The notes under the pieces were generated by a model. The model made no database searches, was not told the DNA's origin, and saw only the letters and a program-made list of their open reading frames with translations. Below, one piece after another: positions 32,354-43,030 of a stretch of 64,000 nucleotides of DNA. Position 1 is the first letter of the stretch. Each line of letters starts with the position of its first letter. A program made the position numbers and the translations under genes. The DNA is from Chara braunii (Eukaryota; Streptophyta; Charophyceae; Charales; Characeae): the NCBI GenBank assembly GCA_003427395.1, contig BFEA01000215.1, positions 885,341-949,340 on the forward strand. Reading direction: 5' to 3'.

Positions 32354-33130
32354 AGGGTTCATCAACACACTCTACAGCAAGGGAGTCTGAACAGGTCAAT
32401 GATAGTTCTCCAAAGGAACATGTATCGGGCCAACAGTCCTCCCAGTCCTCCCTTGAAGCCCCATCTTGTGTTGATTCCAAGGCTAATGGATGTAATGTTT
32501 TGTATGTTGAGCCTTGGGAGGAGTCAGAGAAGGTTGACTTTCACAATCACCTAGAGCATCAGGTTGAGATGAAACAACAACATGCTCAAGGGACAACAAA
32601 GTTGATCTTTTCCAAACTTCTCATTAACCACCGCTATCTTTGTGTCTTGATTGATTGTGGTGCCACGATTAATTTCATGTCACTGCACACGATACACAAA
32701 GTTGGTTTGGGAATGAAGCACGTGGCTTTGTAGAGCCCATGTCTGACTCAACTAGGCAACAAAGAGGTTGTCTCATCTACGCATGCAGTCAGAGGTGTGC
32801 ACACTACCTTTGACAAAGAAAAAACTATCACAAACGCATTGAACTTCTATGTCCTCGACAAGTGTCCCTTCGACGTAGTCCTCGAGTTGGGCTGGTTGCA
32901 GTCCCAAGGCGGATGGACCAAGTGGAAGGAGCCGCTTTTCATAGTCAAAGATGATAAAGAAAAAACTATCACACATGCATTAAACTTCTATGTCCTTGAC
33001 AAGTGTCCCTTTGACGCAGTCCTCGGGTTGCGCTGGTTGCAGTCCCAATGTGAATGGACCAAGTGGAAGGAGCCGCTTTTCATTATCGAAGATGCAACAA
33101 GGGAACGAGTGTCCCGTCCTCTTGGATGAG
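32354..33130 (+). pseudogene. Protease region of gypsy element B, with internal duplication
   Basis: TKLIFSKLLINHRYLCVLID leads into DCGATINFMS, the retropepsin active-site region, with DCGA in place of the usual DSGA or DTGA (Asp codon 32653-32655). A stop at 32731-32733 cuts the frame. The C-terminal protease block, FYVLDKCPFDVVLELGWLQS, is present twice because of a 141-bp tandem duplication (32811-33093). Confidence 0.75.
32811..33093 (+). repeat. 141-bp in-frame tandem duplication
   Basis: Units 32811-32951 and 32952-33093 share gaaaaaactatcaca, cttctatgtcct, gacaagtgtccctt and gaccaagtggaaggagccgc. The period is 47 codons, so translation passes through both before later frameshifts. 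Confidence 0.93.
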
Positions 33131-33399
33131 AAGCTCGACTCCCCGGTGACCTTTTTTAATGCCATGCAGTTCTGCAAGAAGTGGCGCAGGCATAAGGAGG
33201 TTGAACAGTTGTATGTCGCCTTTGTTCGTTCTACCCATGTACCTTCTACTTTGGCGACCAGTAATAATTTTACTTTGCATGATAAATCTATTTTTATCCC
33301 TACACCTACTTCTATTCCAAATGAGTCTACTTCAGATTCGGTTGCATTCACTAAGAACTTGCGACCTGATCTAGGTGATGCTTTTTCTGATCCCCCACC

Positions 33400-34739
33400 C
33401 TCGTCGATCCCAACAAGCATCCAAAGCCTACTCAACCGATTTCCGGAAGTTTTGGCCAAACCCTGTGGAGTTCACACGCGATCACTCCGACACACGATTG
33501 AGTTGGTCGAAGGTGTTGTTCCTCCAAAGGGTTGTGTATACCTTATGGGATCAGGTGAGTTGGAAAAACACTGCAAACAAATCGATGAGATGATCGACAA
33601 GGGATGGATTAAGACTAGCGAACCTCAATTTGGTGCACCCGTTCTGTTTGTCCCAAACAAAGGAGGCAAACTCTGTATATTTATTGTGGTCTAAACTGCA
33701 TCACAAGAAAAAATGCATACCCATTGCCAAGCATAGATGATTTGTTTGATGTTGCACATGGGTGCAAGGTCTTCTCCAAGATCGATCTCAAGTTTAAATA
33801 CCACGAGATTAAAGTTGATCTTGCGGACCAGCACAAAACTGAGTTCAAGACACGAGACGGGTTTTACGAATTTACCGTAATACCTCTCTATCTCACGAAC
33901 GCACCGGCCACCTTTCAAAGGCTTATGGACAAGGTCCTCCGCGAAGATATTGGTCGGTTTGTGGTTGTGTATCTTGATGGCATTCTGATTGTCAGCAAAT
34001 CGATCGAGAAACATATGAAGCACCTTGAGGAAGTGTTCACCATCCTCAAGAAACCGCAACTCTATCTCAACTTACAAAAATTTGAGTTTGGGAGGGACAG
34101 TGTAATCTATCTTGGGCACTGGTTGTCTGTTGCAGGCCTCGAGACTGGGGCAACCAAGGTTGAGGTCATACGCAATTTGTCTCAACCCCGAACATCCACA
34201 CAGTGTGTTCTTTCCTTGGTCTTGCATCATTCTATCCGAAGTCCGTGCCCCGATTTTCTATTGTTGCTCGCCCGTTGTCCAAACTAACAAGCAATAACGT
34301 ATCTTACACGTGGGGTGCAACATGTGAGACCGTTTTTAAAGCCTTGAAAGAGGTCTTCGTAAGTTATCATGTACTCTGCATTGCAGATTCAAAACTCACA
34401 TTCGTAGTCACTAAGGATGCGAGCCGGTATGGGATTGGCGCGGTGTTGTAACAAGATGATGGTGATGGCTTGCGGCCACTCGAGTACTACAGCAAACATG
34501 TGCCCAACGAAAACGTAGCAATTTCCACCTACATGTGAGAAATCTACGCATGGCTTTGTACCATTGGAAGCGCTATCTTTTGCGACGCCACTTCACAGTT
34601 CTCTCATATCATGAGACTTTGAAATGAATCAAGGAGCAAACCACCTTGTCCCCTACGTTGACTCACTAGTTCCATGAGATTGACATTTTTGTTTTTGAAC
34701 TGAAACACAAAGGGTTGTTATAATCGAGTTGTTGATGCA
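33400..34739 (+). pseudogene. RT and RNase H of gypsy element B, catalytic Asp lost
   Basis: RT begins with LLNRFPEVLAKPCGVHTRSL and [17 protein letters not shown] (to about 33690), then a stop. It continues 33724-34287 with LPSIDDLFDV (spanning the frame start), [29 protein letters not shown] and the box VVVYLDGILI. There the second Asp of the usual YxDD is Gly (33970-33981), so polymerase activity is lost. A frame change near 34200 leads to FLGLASFYPKSV (34210) and RNase H pieces: FVVTKDASRYGIGAVL to 34451, then a run of stops up to RVVDALSRHPEY at 34725-34760. Confidence 0.9.
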
Positions 34740-35292
34740 TTGTCTCGCCACCCCGAGTATATGACTTGCCTTATGAACTCCTACGACCTCCGGGAGAAAC
34801 TGAAGGAGGAGTTCGTGAAGCAAACTGCCAAGGACCCAAACCTTAGTCCAATCCTTGACCAGCTACGGGCGGACCCCAACGGTCAGCCTGATTTTCACAA
34901 ATGTGAACGGCTGGTTTTCCTGCGCTATGGAAAGAATGACCGTTTGTGTGTACCCAACCATGAGCCTCTCCGCACACACTTTTTCGACTTGGCTCACAGT
35001 CGAAGTGGACACTTCGGCATGGCAAAGACTTACGAAAACCTACTACGACAATGCGATTGGCCTAGTATGAAAGGATCTGTTGAAACGTTTGTGGTCGAGT
35101 GTCAAGTCTGCCAACGAGTCAAACCATCAAGACAAAAGGCCAGCTTAAACCTCTTCCCATTCCCGACAGTCCCGAAGAGTCTGTTTCCATCGGATTCCAC
35201 AAACATGGGAAAAATAAGTAACAATGGTTATTCACAAGTGATGGTGATTGTTGATCGTTTTTCCAAATTTCTAAATTTGATTTCATTGCCAC
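34740..35292 (+). pseudogene. Integrase N-terminal half, gypsy element B
   Basis: The zinc-binding module is intact in sequence: HSRSGHFGMAKTYENLLRQC near 35000, then VECQVCQRVKPSRQ (about 35095-35130). The core starts at 35160-35290 (PEESVSIGFHKHG, then QVMVIVDRFSKFLNLISLP). The first catalytic Asp, expected in the VSIDF-like position, reads Gly, with a frameshift beside it. The frame is cut at 35292 by an insertion and continues at 38785. Confidence 0.9.
35280..35292 (+). repeat. 13-bp target site duplication, left copy
   Basis: ATTTCATTGCCAC is repeated exactly at 38785-38797. Removing the intervening DNA and one copy restores an uninterrupted integrase reading (LNLISLP followed by PHAPNEVAIREF), which proves that the intervening sequence is an insertion. 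Confidence 0.92.
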
Positions 35293-35399
35293 GTGGCATA
35301 TGACCTGAGAGGCGTTGGCTATATCGACGCCTGTGGGGTACAGCGGAGTCAGCCCTTGGTAAACTGAAGTGCGAGTGCAGTGGCAACTGCAATCATGAG

Positions 35400-35541
35400 G
35401 AAGTAGATGTGTCAGCACAATCAGCGCGCTGCTCGTCATCAGCAACGGGGCGTTGATCACCACCAGTACCATCATCAACAGGGCGCGGTTCAACACCATC
35501 ATCACAATAATGGTTCGTCATCATCATGAGGGTGCTGCTCG

Positions 35542-35587
<46 letters not shown>

Positions 35588-35974
35588 TATCATCATCAAC
35601 ATCAATAGGGTGTGGTTCAACATTGTCACCACGATAATGGTTCGTCATCATCATCAGGGTGATTCTCGTCATCACCATCATCGTCGTCAAGGTACTGCTC
35701 GTCATCATCATCGAGGCGTAGGTCTTCAATTCTGTTGGGCACTAGTATCATCATCATTATCAAGGAGCCTTCTTCAGGGTTGCTGCTCGTCACTCATCGT
35801 TGTATTACCATCATCAATAGTTCACCATCATAGGGCATGGTTGGCGAAATTCGTCATCATAGGGCGCTGCTCATCCCTATCATCACCATCATCATCATTA
35901 TCATCATTAGGTTATCATCAAAGGTGCTCATCATCAACACCATCATCATGCTGTTGTCATCACAGGGCGTTGGG

Positions 35975-36012
<38 letters not shown>

Positions 36013-36250
36013 ATTTGTAATCATAGGGGCTGTTGGTGCTGCTCTTTAGTATGATCAGCATCATCATTCTGTCTTCATTCTCATCACTACCATCACCATC
36101 ATCATCAGCATCATCAGTTTGTCGTCATTAGATGTTGCTCTTCAAGGAATTGTTTGCCTTTCACATTAGCGGGTGAGTTGGTCGTCACCATCATCCTCGT
36201 CATCATCATCTTCAAGGTGTTGTTCATCGTCATCAACAAAATCCAAAAAA
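35400..36250. repeat. CAT/ATC-rich degenerate microsatellite
   Basis: Imperfect arrays of cat/atc interspersed with short phrases such as gctgctcgtcatcatc and agggcg. Purest runs are near 35544-35597 and 35969-36012. Apparent His-, Ile- or Met/Asp-rich proteins on either strand are artefacts. Confidence 0.93.
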
Positions 36251-36383
36251 AAATATAATCTACCTTTTCTCCATCATAATTTTCAGAAATTTCCGATTCT
36301 TCCACTCATATCTTAGGAATCCTATTTCCTAAATTCCTTGTTTCTTCTTTTCTCCACTATTAATTTCTAACGGCTGGGGGGTT

Positions 36384-36639
36384 GGGGGTTTAAGGAGGAG
36401 AGCTCTACTTTGCAGGGGTTTAACAAGGTGGGCGGTGAAATGCCCTGGAGGGAGTGGGGGCAGATTTTTGGGGGATGCCTTATTCTGGGGCTGGGAGAGA
36501 TGTATGGGTTGGCATCATATCCCAGCAGAGGCAGATAGGGGTAAGAGGTTGGTTGAGGCATACTTTGGGTGGAACTGGATGCCTTAGTGGAAATTGGGGG
36601 AGGGAGCAGGTATGTCCCAAGTTGGGGCCGATAAGGAGA
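36384..36639 (+). repeat. Internal direct repeat of the 3.5-kb insertion, copy 1
   Basis: The block from gagagctctact through ggcagattttt, gatgtatgg, catactttgggtgg to gtcccaagttggggcc corresponds over about 250 bases to 37756-38008, with substitutions and small indels. Confidence 0.82.
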
Positions 36640-37755
36640 GCTTGTTGCGAGGCCGCAGCCTCTATGAGCCCCTTTCAGGCCCTTTTCAGCAGCACGCCGG
36701 CCGCCCTAAGAGAAGGCAAGCTCGACGAGGACCTCAGGGCCTCTATTTCGGCCACCGCGCAACTAAGGAAATTCAGGCAGTTGCGCAGCGCCAGTTGGTT
36801 GAAAGAACCCAGGCCCTGGGCCGCCTGTTTGCATGTATCGAAAGCAAGCCCTGGGCTGGATACGGGGTATGGGCCAAACACAGGCCGAAGGAAGTTGGGC
36901 ACAAGCAACCACCTCAGGCCCTAGGCCTGATCTGTTTCGGGCTGGGCCTCAGCCTACCGGGGCCTACCGGAAGCTTCTTGGGAAAGGCCCAGTGCAGCCT
37001 GGGACAGAACGCAGGCAGGCCACTTCCATATAGCAAAGGGCCTGCCTCCACATTGGGCATTCAGGTGCTGGCTGCATGCTGCACAAGCGTTGTCGCGCTA
37101 AAGCTGGCTGGTACTCACGCGCTCACGGGCGAGCAGGAAGGAGCAGGCAGCCATAGCCGAGCTGTGCTGCTGTGAGCCGGGTGTGGCGCAGGGTGGTCCT
37201 TGGGTGCAAGTGGCATCTGTGTGTTGGGGAACGAGGTTGTGAGTAAGGCGAGAGACATACCTGGTGCTGGAAGCGTGCGACATTGGTCGCTATATGCTCG
37301 TACTTCGGGAAAGTTGTTGACATCATCTTCGGCATTATAGTCTAGGCTAGATAGGATCTGTCGTTTGTAGTTGGGGCACCGAGCGCCAGATAGGTTATCA
37401 ACATTGGTTCTTCGTTGATGACAATGATTATACCAGCATTGTCAATTATGAACTTGTGGTGTGCTCTTATCTGGTGAAACTCGTGATGCAATTATGCTCT
37501 TGGTTCGAGGTCACGACTATCGAGTCTTATGTGTATGATGCTATTTGATTGCTGAAGTTCGCTATTGCTCATCTTCCTTGCATTGTAATCAGGGCGGTCC
37601 TTTTCGGTGGAGGCAGCGGAGAAACAGGGGGAGATGGAAGGGGGGGAGGGGGGAGGGGGGGGATAATCCATAGAAACGTTCGGAATTCTGATTCTCCTCT
37701 TAAGCATAAACAAATTATTTCTGGTGGGGTGGTGGGGTGGTGGGGTGGTGGGTTG

Positions 37756-38008
37756 GTTTTGGGGGGGAGAGCTCTACTCTGCAAGGGCTTCACAAGGAGG
37801 GAGGTGATTGCCCTGGAAAGGAGACGGGGCAGATTTTGGGGGATGCTCTATTCTGGGGTTGGGGTAGATGTATGGATCGGCATCATAGCCCAACAGTGGC
37901 AGACAAGGGCAAAGGGTTGGCAGAGGCAAACTTTGGGTGGGAACTGGATGCCTTTGTGGGAGTAGGGGGGGAAACAGGTCTGTCCCAAGTTGGGGCCAAT
38001 GAGGAGTG
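37756..38008 (+). repeat. Internal direct repeat of the 3.5-kb insertion, copy 2
   Basis: Partner of 36384-36639 in the same orientation. It is preceded by a ggtggggtggtgggg run at 37718-37750. A gggcggtccttttcggtggaggcagcgg phrase at 37589 recurs at 38021, giving a second layer of internal repetition. Confidence 0.82.
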
Positions 38009-38727
38009 TCCATGATCAGGGGCGGTCCTTTTTGGTGGAGGCAGCGGTGGGGCAGGGGGACAAGGGGGACAGGGGGGAATTTCTACATCCTTTGTTAGTA
38101 TTTGGTGGGACTTAAACAAACACCCTTGTTATTCCTGGTAGTTTAAAGAATCTCTTGGGACTCTGAGGATCTGCTGGTGATTTGTACGAAGCTGCACTGA
38201 AATTAGACTGTTATATTCAGGATCCGTGGCTGTTCAATGCCAGAACGACGCTGGCCGGAGCCGGGGTGATGCCCTGTAACTTGCCAAAGGCGAGGCCATG
38301 AGGCCTTGTAGAGAGATTTGGGGATGCTATGCGGGGGCATCCTAAGGGACAGTTGGGGGTTGCTGACACAAGACGACACTGGCCGGAGCTGGAATGACTC
38401 ACGTTGCTCTGTAACCTAGGGTCGTGAGGCCTGGACGAGTTTGTCAGAAGAATAAGTCAGTTTTAGTGAGCTTTGTTATGATTTGTTGGAAATCCCTTAG
38501 ATCCTCGAGTGTTCGAAAAATTGCGGTGGATTTCAGGAGGTATTTAGCGATCATAAAAAAGGATTAGTCTTCTCATCATCTATCCCGAAGTCCAGTAGCT
38601 TGTTCATGATCTTGGAGGATACTCTCAAAGCTGAAACCGGGTAAATGGCCCCGGTACCTCAATCGGTTCATAAATTGTTTTGTACATGTCTTCATATGGG
38701 ACGTTGGGCCCGATTCCGAGCACGAGC

Positions 38728-38752
38728 TGCTCCCCACGAATAGATTGGAGCA
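38728..38752 (+). other. 3'-terminal hairpin before the A-rich tail
   Basis: TGCTCC (38728-38733) pairs with GGAGCA (38747-38752) around a 13-base loop that begins CCA. The same layout (GCTCC, then CCA, 12-13 base loop, GGAGC) occurs in the LINE 3' ends at 51928-51950 and 60033-60054. In some LINE families a 3' hairpin is the recognition site for the reverse transcriptase; that role here is inferred. Confidence 0.6.
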
Positions 38753-38784
38753 TGTTTTCGGAAAAAAAATAAAAATAAAATAAA

Positions 38785-39779
38785 ATTTCATTGCCACCTC
38801 ATGCCCCAAATGAAGTTGCCATCCGTGAATTCCACCAGAAGTACATTCTATTGTTCGGACCCCCGAAAACCCTTGTGAGTGATCGGAACCCGGGCTTCAT
38901 AAATACTGAATGGAAGGACTTCACGTCCCAACTCCCTGGCCTCAAATTGAGCGTGACATCTGGCCGACATCCCGAAGCTAACGGTTCAACAAGACTGTGT
39001 TCCAACTTCTCCGTACTTTAATCATTCCGGATCAGGAAACGTGGGATGAAGAGTTGTATTCAGTCAAGGGGTTGTACAACAACTCCATCCATTCTTTCAC
39101 CGGCATGACGCCAAACAGGCTGCATTACGGTTGGCAGATTCGTAATCCGCCCTCCTACTTATTCCCTGGACAGCCGGCTGGTTTAACACCCGACAGGTCT
39201 GGCTTCAGTGCCAAGTGTGATCGCTTGCTCAAAGTTGCCATTGCAGCAATGACCCAACGACAACACACCATGATCCATCATGCGGATAAGAAACGTCAAC
39301 CTTCGGGTATTCAAGTGGGAGGTTATATCTGGGTCAAGACGTCTGAATTTTAGGAAGAGGAGGGAGTGTCACACAAACTTCTCCCTCTCTATTATGGTCA
39401 GTGGGAAGTTCTGGACGTGATTGGCAAGGATTAATTCGGTCCTTCATATACAATTGCCGTGCCTCCTCATCTGCGCACGTACCCAGTCTTTCATGCATCA
39501 AAGTTCTACATACATTGTGATGCTGAGTCCTTCGACTATCATGAAGACATGATTCCTTGTGCAAACGAGATCGATAGAAACAAACAGCATGTAGAGAAGG
39601 GACGTAATAGACGGTATCAGATTCATTTCATGTATCACCCGTTGGACGATCTCTATTGGATCTCAAAGAAGGAACTGTTGCGCAGCGCACCTCACGTTGT
39701 TAAAGCCTACGAGCGACAAATAACCCCTAATGCTGTACCAAAAATCTATGCAATACTCGCTGCTACTAAGTACTCATGA
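38785..39779 (+). pseudogene. Integrase C-terminal half, gypsy element B
   Basis: Continues the core interrupted at 35292: PHAPNEVAIREFHQKYILLF, then LVSDRNPGFINTEW with the second catalytic Asp, and SVTSGRHPEANGSTRL, where the expected GQTE reads GST and the catalytic Glu is missing. After a frame change, WDEELYSVKGLYNNSIHSFT and HYGWQIRNPPS follow. A stop at 39352 and another near 39434 precede LRTYPVFHASKFY and a chromodomain-like closing segment (RRYQIHFMYHPLDDLYWISK) ending at 39777-39779. Confidence 0.9.
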
Positions 39780-40555
39780 AATCTCTTTGCTATGCAGCGT
39801 CTTCAAACCGGACAAACAACAGTCCGATGAAGAGGCATGCCCCGTGTCTTCATAGTGCTGGGCAAGCCCCAGTCATGGCTGCCCAAACGCTAGGAAGAAG
39901 ATGACCTGCGTGCCCACTGTAAAACTTAGGGGAGCTCCAAAATAGCACAGCTCTTCCCCTATATTGAGTTTCCACTGAAGTGAGAAAAGATCCTGAAACT
40001 AGTCGCGCACAGCCTTCTTCAGCCGGACTCTCCTAGACGTAAGACAGACCAAACAGCAACCCCTATCTCAATGTCAAAACCATCCAGATCTACGGCCAAA
40101 CAGTCAAGATCTACCTACATACATCTAGATAGCAACATAGAATAAGGGGGACCGAATCTACTGTAAGGCAGAAGATTGGCCTACGGGCCTACCCTTTTCC
40201 AGAGTAGAAAAGGACAAAACAACAAGGCTGAAAGGCCAAAGACTACCAAATAGAGACTACTAGCAACAGATCCAAAGATCAAGCCAAGTAGAACTTAAAG
40301 CTAGCAAACAACACATACAAAGTAGAGGTCACGGGATCAAGTCCCGCAAGGCTCAAAACAAGGAACCAACAAACACGGTCATACCTAGTTAGTATACAAC
40401 CCGCCTGAAACCTGCAATTCATTGCAAATCAATCCCACCACCATTTCATGATGTGTATTAACGGCTGAAGAGTTTTCCTCAAGATATCCATGCCAAGTAC
40501 AATCACAGCACATTCAGATGCCATAAGACTGCAACTCATGCAAGGCAGCTCCACA
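39780..40555. other. Non-coding stretch after gypsy B
   Basis: No gene, LTR terminus or clear repeat was identified between the integrase end and the minisatellite. Sequence is A-rich with stops in all frames. A 3' LTR for element B would be expected near here but was not recognised. Confidence 0.45.
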
Positions 40556-40559
40556 GTTT

Positions 40560-41130
40560 CACAGTTCATCTGTAGAAAACACACTTCCAATAGTTCAACA
40601 GCTCCACAGATCCAATAGTTCCAAAAATTCCATATTTCCACAACCTATAGAAAACACAATTCCAATAGTTGAACAGCTCCAAAGATCAAATAGTTCCAAA
40701 AGTTCCATATTTCCGAAGTTCCACAATCTGTAGAAAACACAATTNGAAAACACAATTCCAATAGTTGAACAGCTCCAAAGATCAAATAGTTCCAAAAGTT
40801 CCATATTTCCGAAGTTCCACAATCTGTAGAAAACACAATTCCAATAGTTCAACAGCTCCACAGATCCAATAGTTCCAAAAATTCCATATTTCCACAACCT
40901 ATCGAAAACACAATTCCAATAGTTGAACAGCTCCAAAGATCAAATAGTTCCAAAAGTTCCATATTTCCACAACCTATAGAAAACACAATTCCAATAGTTC
41001 AACAGCTCCAGACATCCAATAGTTCCAAAAGTTCCATATTTCCACAACCTATACAAAACACAATTCCAATAGTTCAACAGCTCAACAAATCCAATAGTTC
41101 AAAAAGTTCCATAGTTCCATGATGCGACAA
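40560..41130. repeat. Minisatellite, 75-84 bp units, about 7 copies
   Basis: Units begin gaaaacacaattccaatagtt and contain caacagctcc, agatc(a/c)aatagttcc and ccatatttcc. Starts lie near 40574, 40651, 40746, 40829, 40905, 40979 and 41055. Two length variants exist, with or without a gaagttcc insert. A single N at 40745 follows a 12-base partial unit, so copy number in the assembly may be wrong. Minus-strand Asn/Trp/Leu-rich frames are repeat artefacts. Confidence 0.93.
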
Positions 41131-41210
41131 TTTTGTAGACAACACGATGCCATAGGTCCACAGCTACACAATTCCACTGTTCTTTTGTTATTTGTTTTGA
41201 AAGGGCCTAC

Positions 41211-43030
41211 TGCAATACCCCGCCTTATATGCCTTGTAGTGGCCTCAGGCCACACACAGGCTGTGACCCTGGTCTAAGGCCGCAAAGGCCAAGGGGGGAA
41301 AATCCCCTTCTTGGCCCAGGGCCTTTCTGCCTTACAGTTGACTTTCGTCAACTGCCCAGCGGGCCAAGAGTCAAAGTCTGTATGTACCCAACCCAGACCG
41401 CAGGTCAGACACACACTGTTGCATATTGTAACGTGCAGACCAGAACAAGAACCGACCTCTCAATGCAAAGTACAAGATAACACAGCGGAAGACTTAGATA
41501 CGAATAATCCGAACAATCAATATTGCAATGCAGCCCTGAACACACATCATCATCATCGTTATCTGGTGTGAAGGGGGTCTGGCGCTTCACACAAGAAGAC
41601 TGCGCCAGCCCCAACCATACACAGACGAAGAAGGAGGGGTTAGACGAAAGAGGAGGGGAAGATGGGAATGTCGTCAACACCAAGTCTCGGTACAGGCCCA
41701 AATAGTCCCTCGTCGAAATGTCTGAATCCCAATGTCCAGTCTGGATCCAATGTCGTCAAGTCTCAAGTCACAACTCTTTCTCTCTCTGTTGTAGTCTGAG
41801 AAGTCAGGTGGCGAGAGGGTGAGAAGAGATGGACTTAGAAGAGGAAGAAGAAGAACTCTCTCTCTCTCTGTGTCCAGTACTAAACTGTGAAGTTGGCGCC
41901 TTGATGCAGGTACCACGAAGATGGAGCTGGAGCGATGGCGCCACAGGTAAGTACCACTGGCCTCCGCCAGTCTCTCTCCCACTCTGCGATCTACCACCTA
42001 CCAGCGCCCAGCGCTGAAGACTACAACTACAGCTATGGCGCCCAGCGCCGAAGACTACAGCTAGCGCTAATACCACCTAGCGCTGAAGACTACTGCAGCG
42101 CTCCTCCTGAGTGCTGCGGCCGAAATCCTGAAGACTACTCGTGTGCACTGACCACTACCTACCCGTGAAGTGCCTAGGACAGTCCTATGTACTACCGGGG
42201 TGCCTCCTGACTGCTTGCGAGCAGTCCAGGAGGCTGCTCTTGCCAATGCCGATCGGAGGCAGGGGCTGCTGCTGCAGCTCCTGCTCAAACTCGAGGAACA
42301 GGCTATTCTTGGCCTGTTCCGCATCCCTGTTTACGTGCCTGAGTCTTAGGGGCAGGTCAAAACAATGAGGGCCTGAAAATGGCCCTCCGTTTCAGGCTGG
42401 AAAAACTCTGGGTCTGACAGACCCAGAAATAGGCTGAAACGGAGTAGGGCCTGCAGGCCCTCGTTTTTCAGCTTTCAGGCTGAAACGAACGGGGCCTGTA
42501 AGCCCTAAGTTTTAGGCTTTTAGGCTGAATGTCCGGGACGGGCCCTGCAGGGCCCGTGTGGCTACGCAGTATGCCACACACACACTTGTTTGTCTGCAGG
42601 TACCAAGACAGCATCAGGACCAAGTGAAGGTCTGCAACTGTATGCAATCCAGGCCCTCAGCTGTGAGTCAATCTGGGCCACCGTGGGTGGGAGACCTGAG
42701 GCAGGTCAACTCGGTCAATCACTACATAAGACCCTGCCTCAAGGGGGTCAACATTCAGTCTTGCTATGCTGCCTTGACGCTGGCTTGACGCTGGCTTGAC
42801 GCTGGCTTGACGCTGGCTGGATGCTGGATTGACGCTAGCTGTGCGCTGGCACTGTGGATGACGACGCGGGACTGAGGCAGCATGCTGGCGCCTTCATGCT
42901 GAGCACCAGCCTCTGCTGATGTGGCGCATGCCACTTGTCTTCATTGCTGACGTGGTGCATGCCACCTGTCTTCATCGCTGATGTGGCGTTGGCCACACTG
43001 TCTACATTGGGTGACTGGACGCCACAAGGA
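41211..43030 (+). repeat. LTR-like repeat with internal insertion
   Basis: Starts tgcaataccccgcc after a gaaaggg purine tract. 41211-41415 and 42570-43030 match 56741-57445 closely (ggccgcaaaggcca, gttgactttcgtcaac, gcgggccaagagtcaaagtc, then gcatcaggaccaagtgaa and cactacataag). The 1.15 kb between those blocks is absent from the 56.7-kb copy and instead resembles 960-2660. Either the other copy is deleted or this one acquired an insertion by recombination between related repeats. Confidence 0.75.
42774..42835 (+). repeat. 11-bp tandem repeat, CTTGACGCTGG
   Basis: Four perfect consecutive units followed by degenerate ones (ctggatgctgg, attgacgctagc). The equivalent place in the related repeat at 57130-57290 has a longer, more varied array. 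Confidence 0.9.

Larger units (their letters stand above)
35293..38784 (+). mobile_element. Non-LTR-type insertion, 3.49 kb, A-rich tail, no coding capacity seen
   Basis: Bounded by an exact 13-bp target duplication and ending in an A-rich tail (38762-38784). These are the hallmarks of target-primed reverse transcription. It has no recognisable protein domain, so it must have been mobilised in trans, presumably by a LINE. Internal features are a CAT/ATC-rich tract (35400-36250), two direct repeats (36384-36639 and 37756-38008), G-rich runs near 37640 and 37735, and a 3' hairpin TGCTCC/GGAGCA at 38728-38752 just before the tail. It might be a large non-autonomous retroelement or a retrocopied non-coding transcript. 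Confidence 0.8.

Noticed and set aside
35502-36049. Poly-Met/Asp and poly-His/Ile frames
   Set aside because: They are translations of the CAT/ATC microsatellite.
40429-40936. Minus-strand Asn/Trp/Glu-Leu repeat protein
   Set aside because: The repeat is the DNA minisatellite. The frame breaks between units and includes an N.
40560-41130. CRISPR-like array of regularly spaced repeats
   Set aside because: Units are contiguous with no unique spacers, and the genome is eukaryotic.
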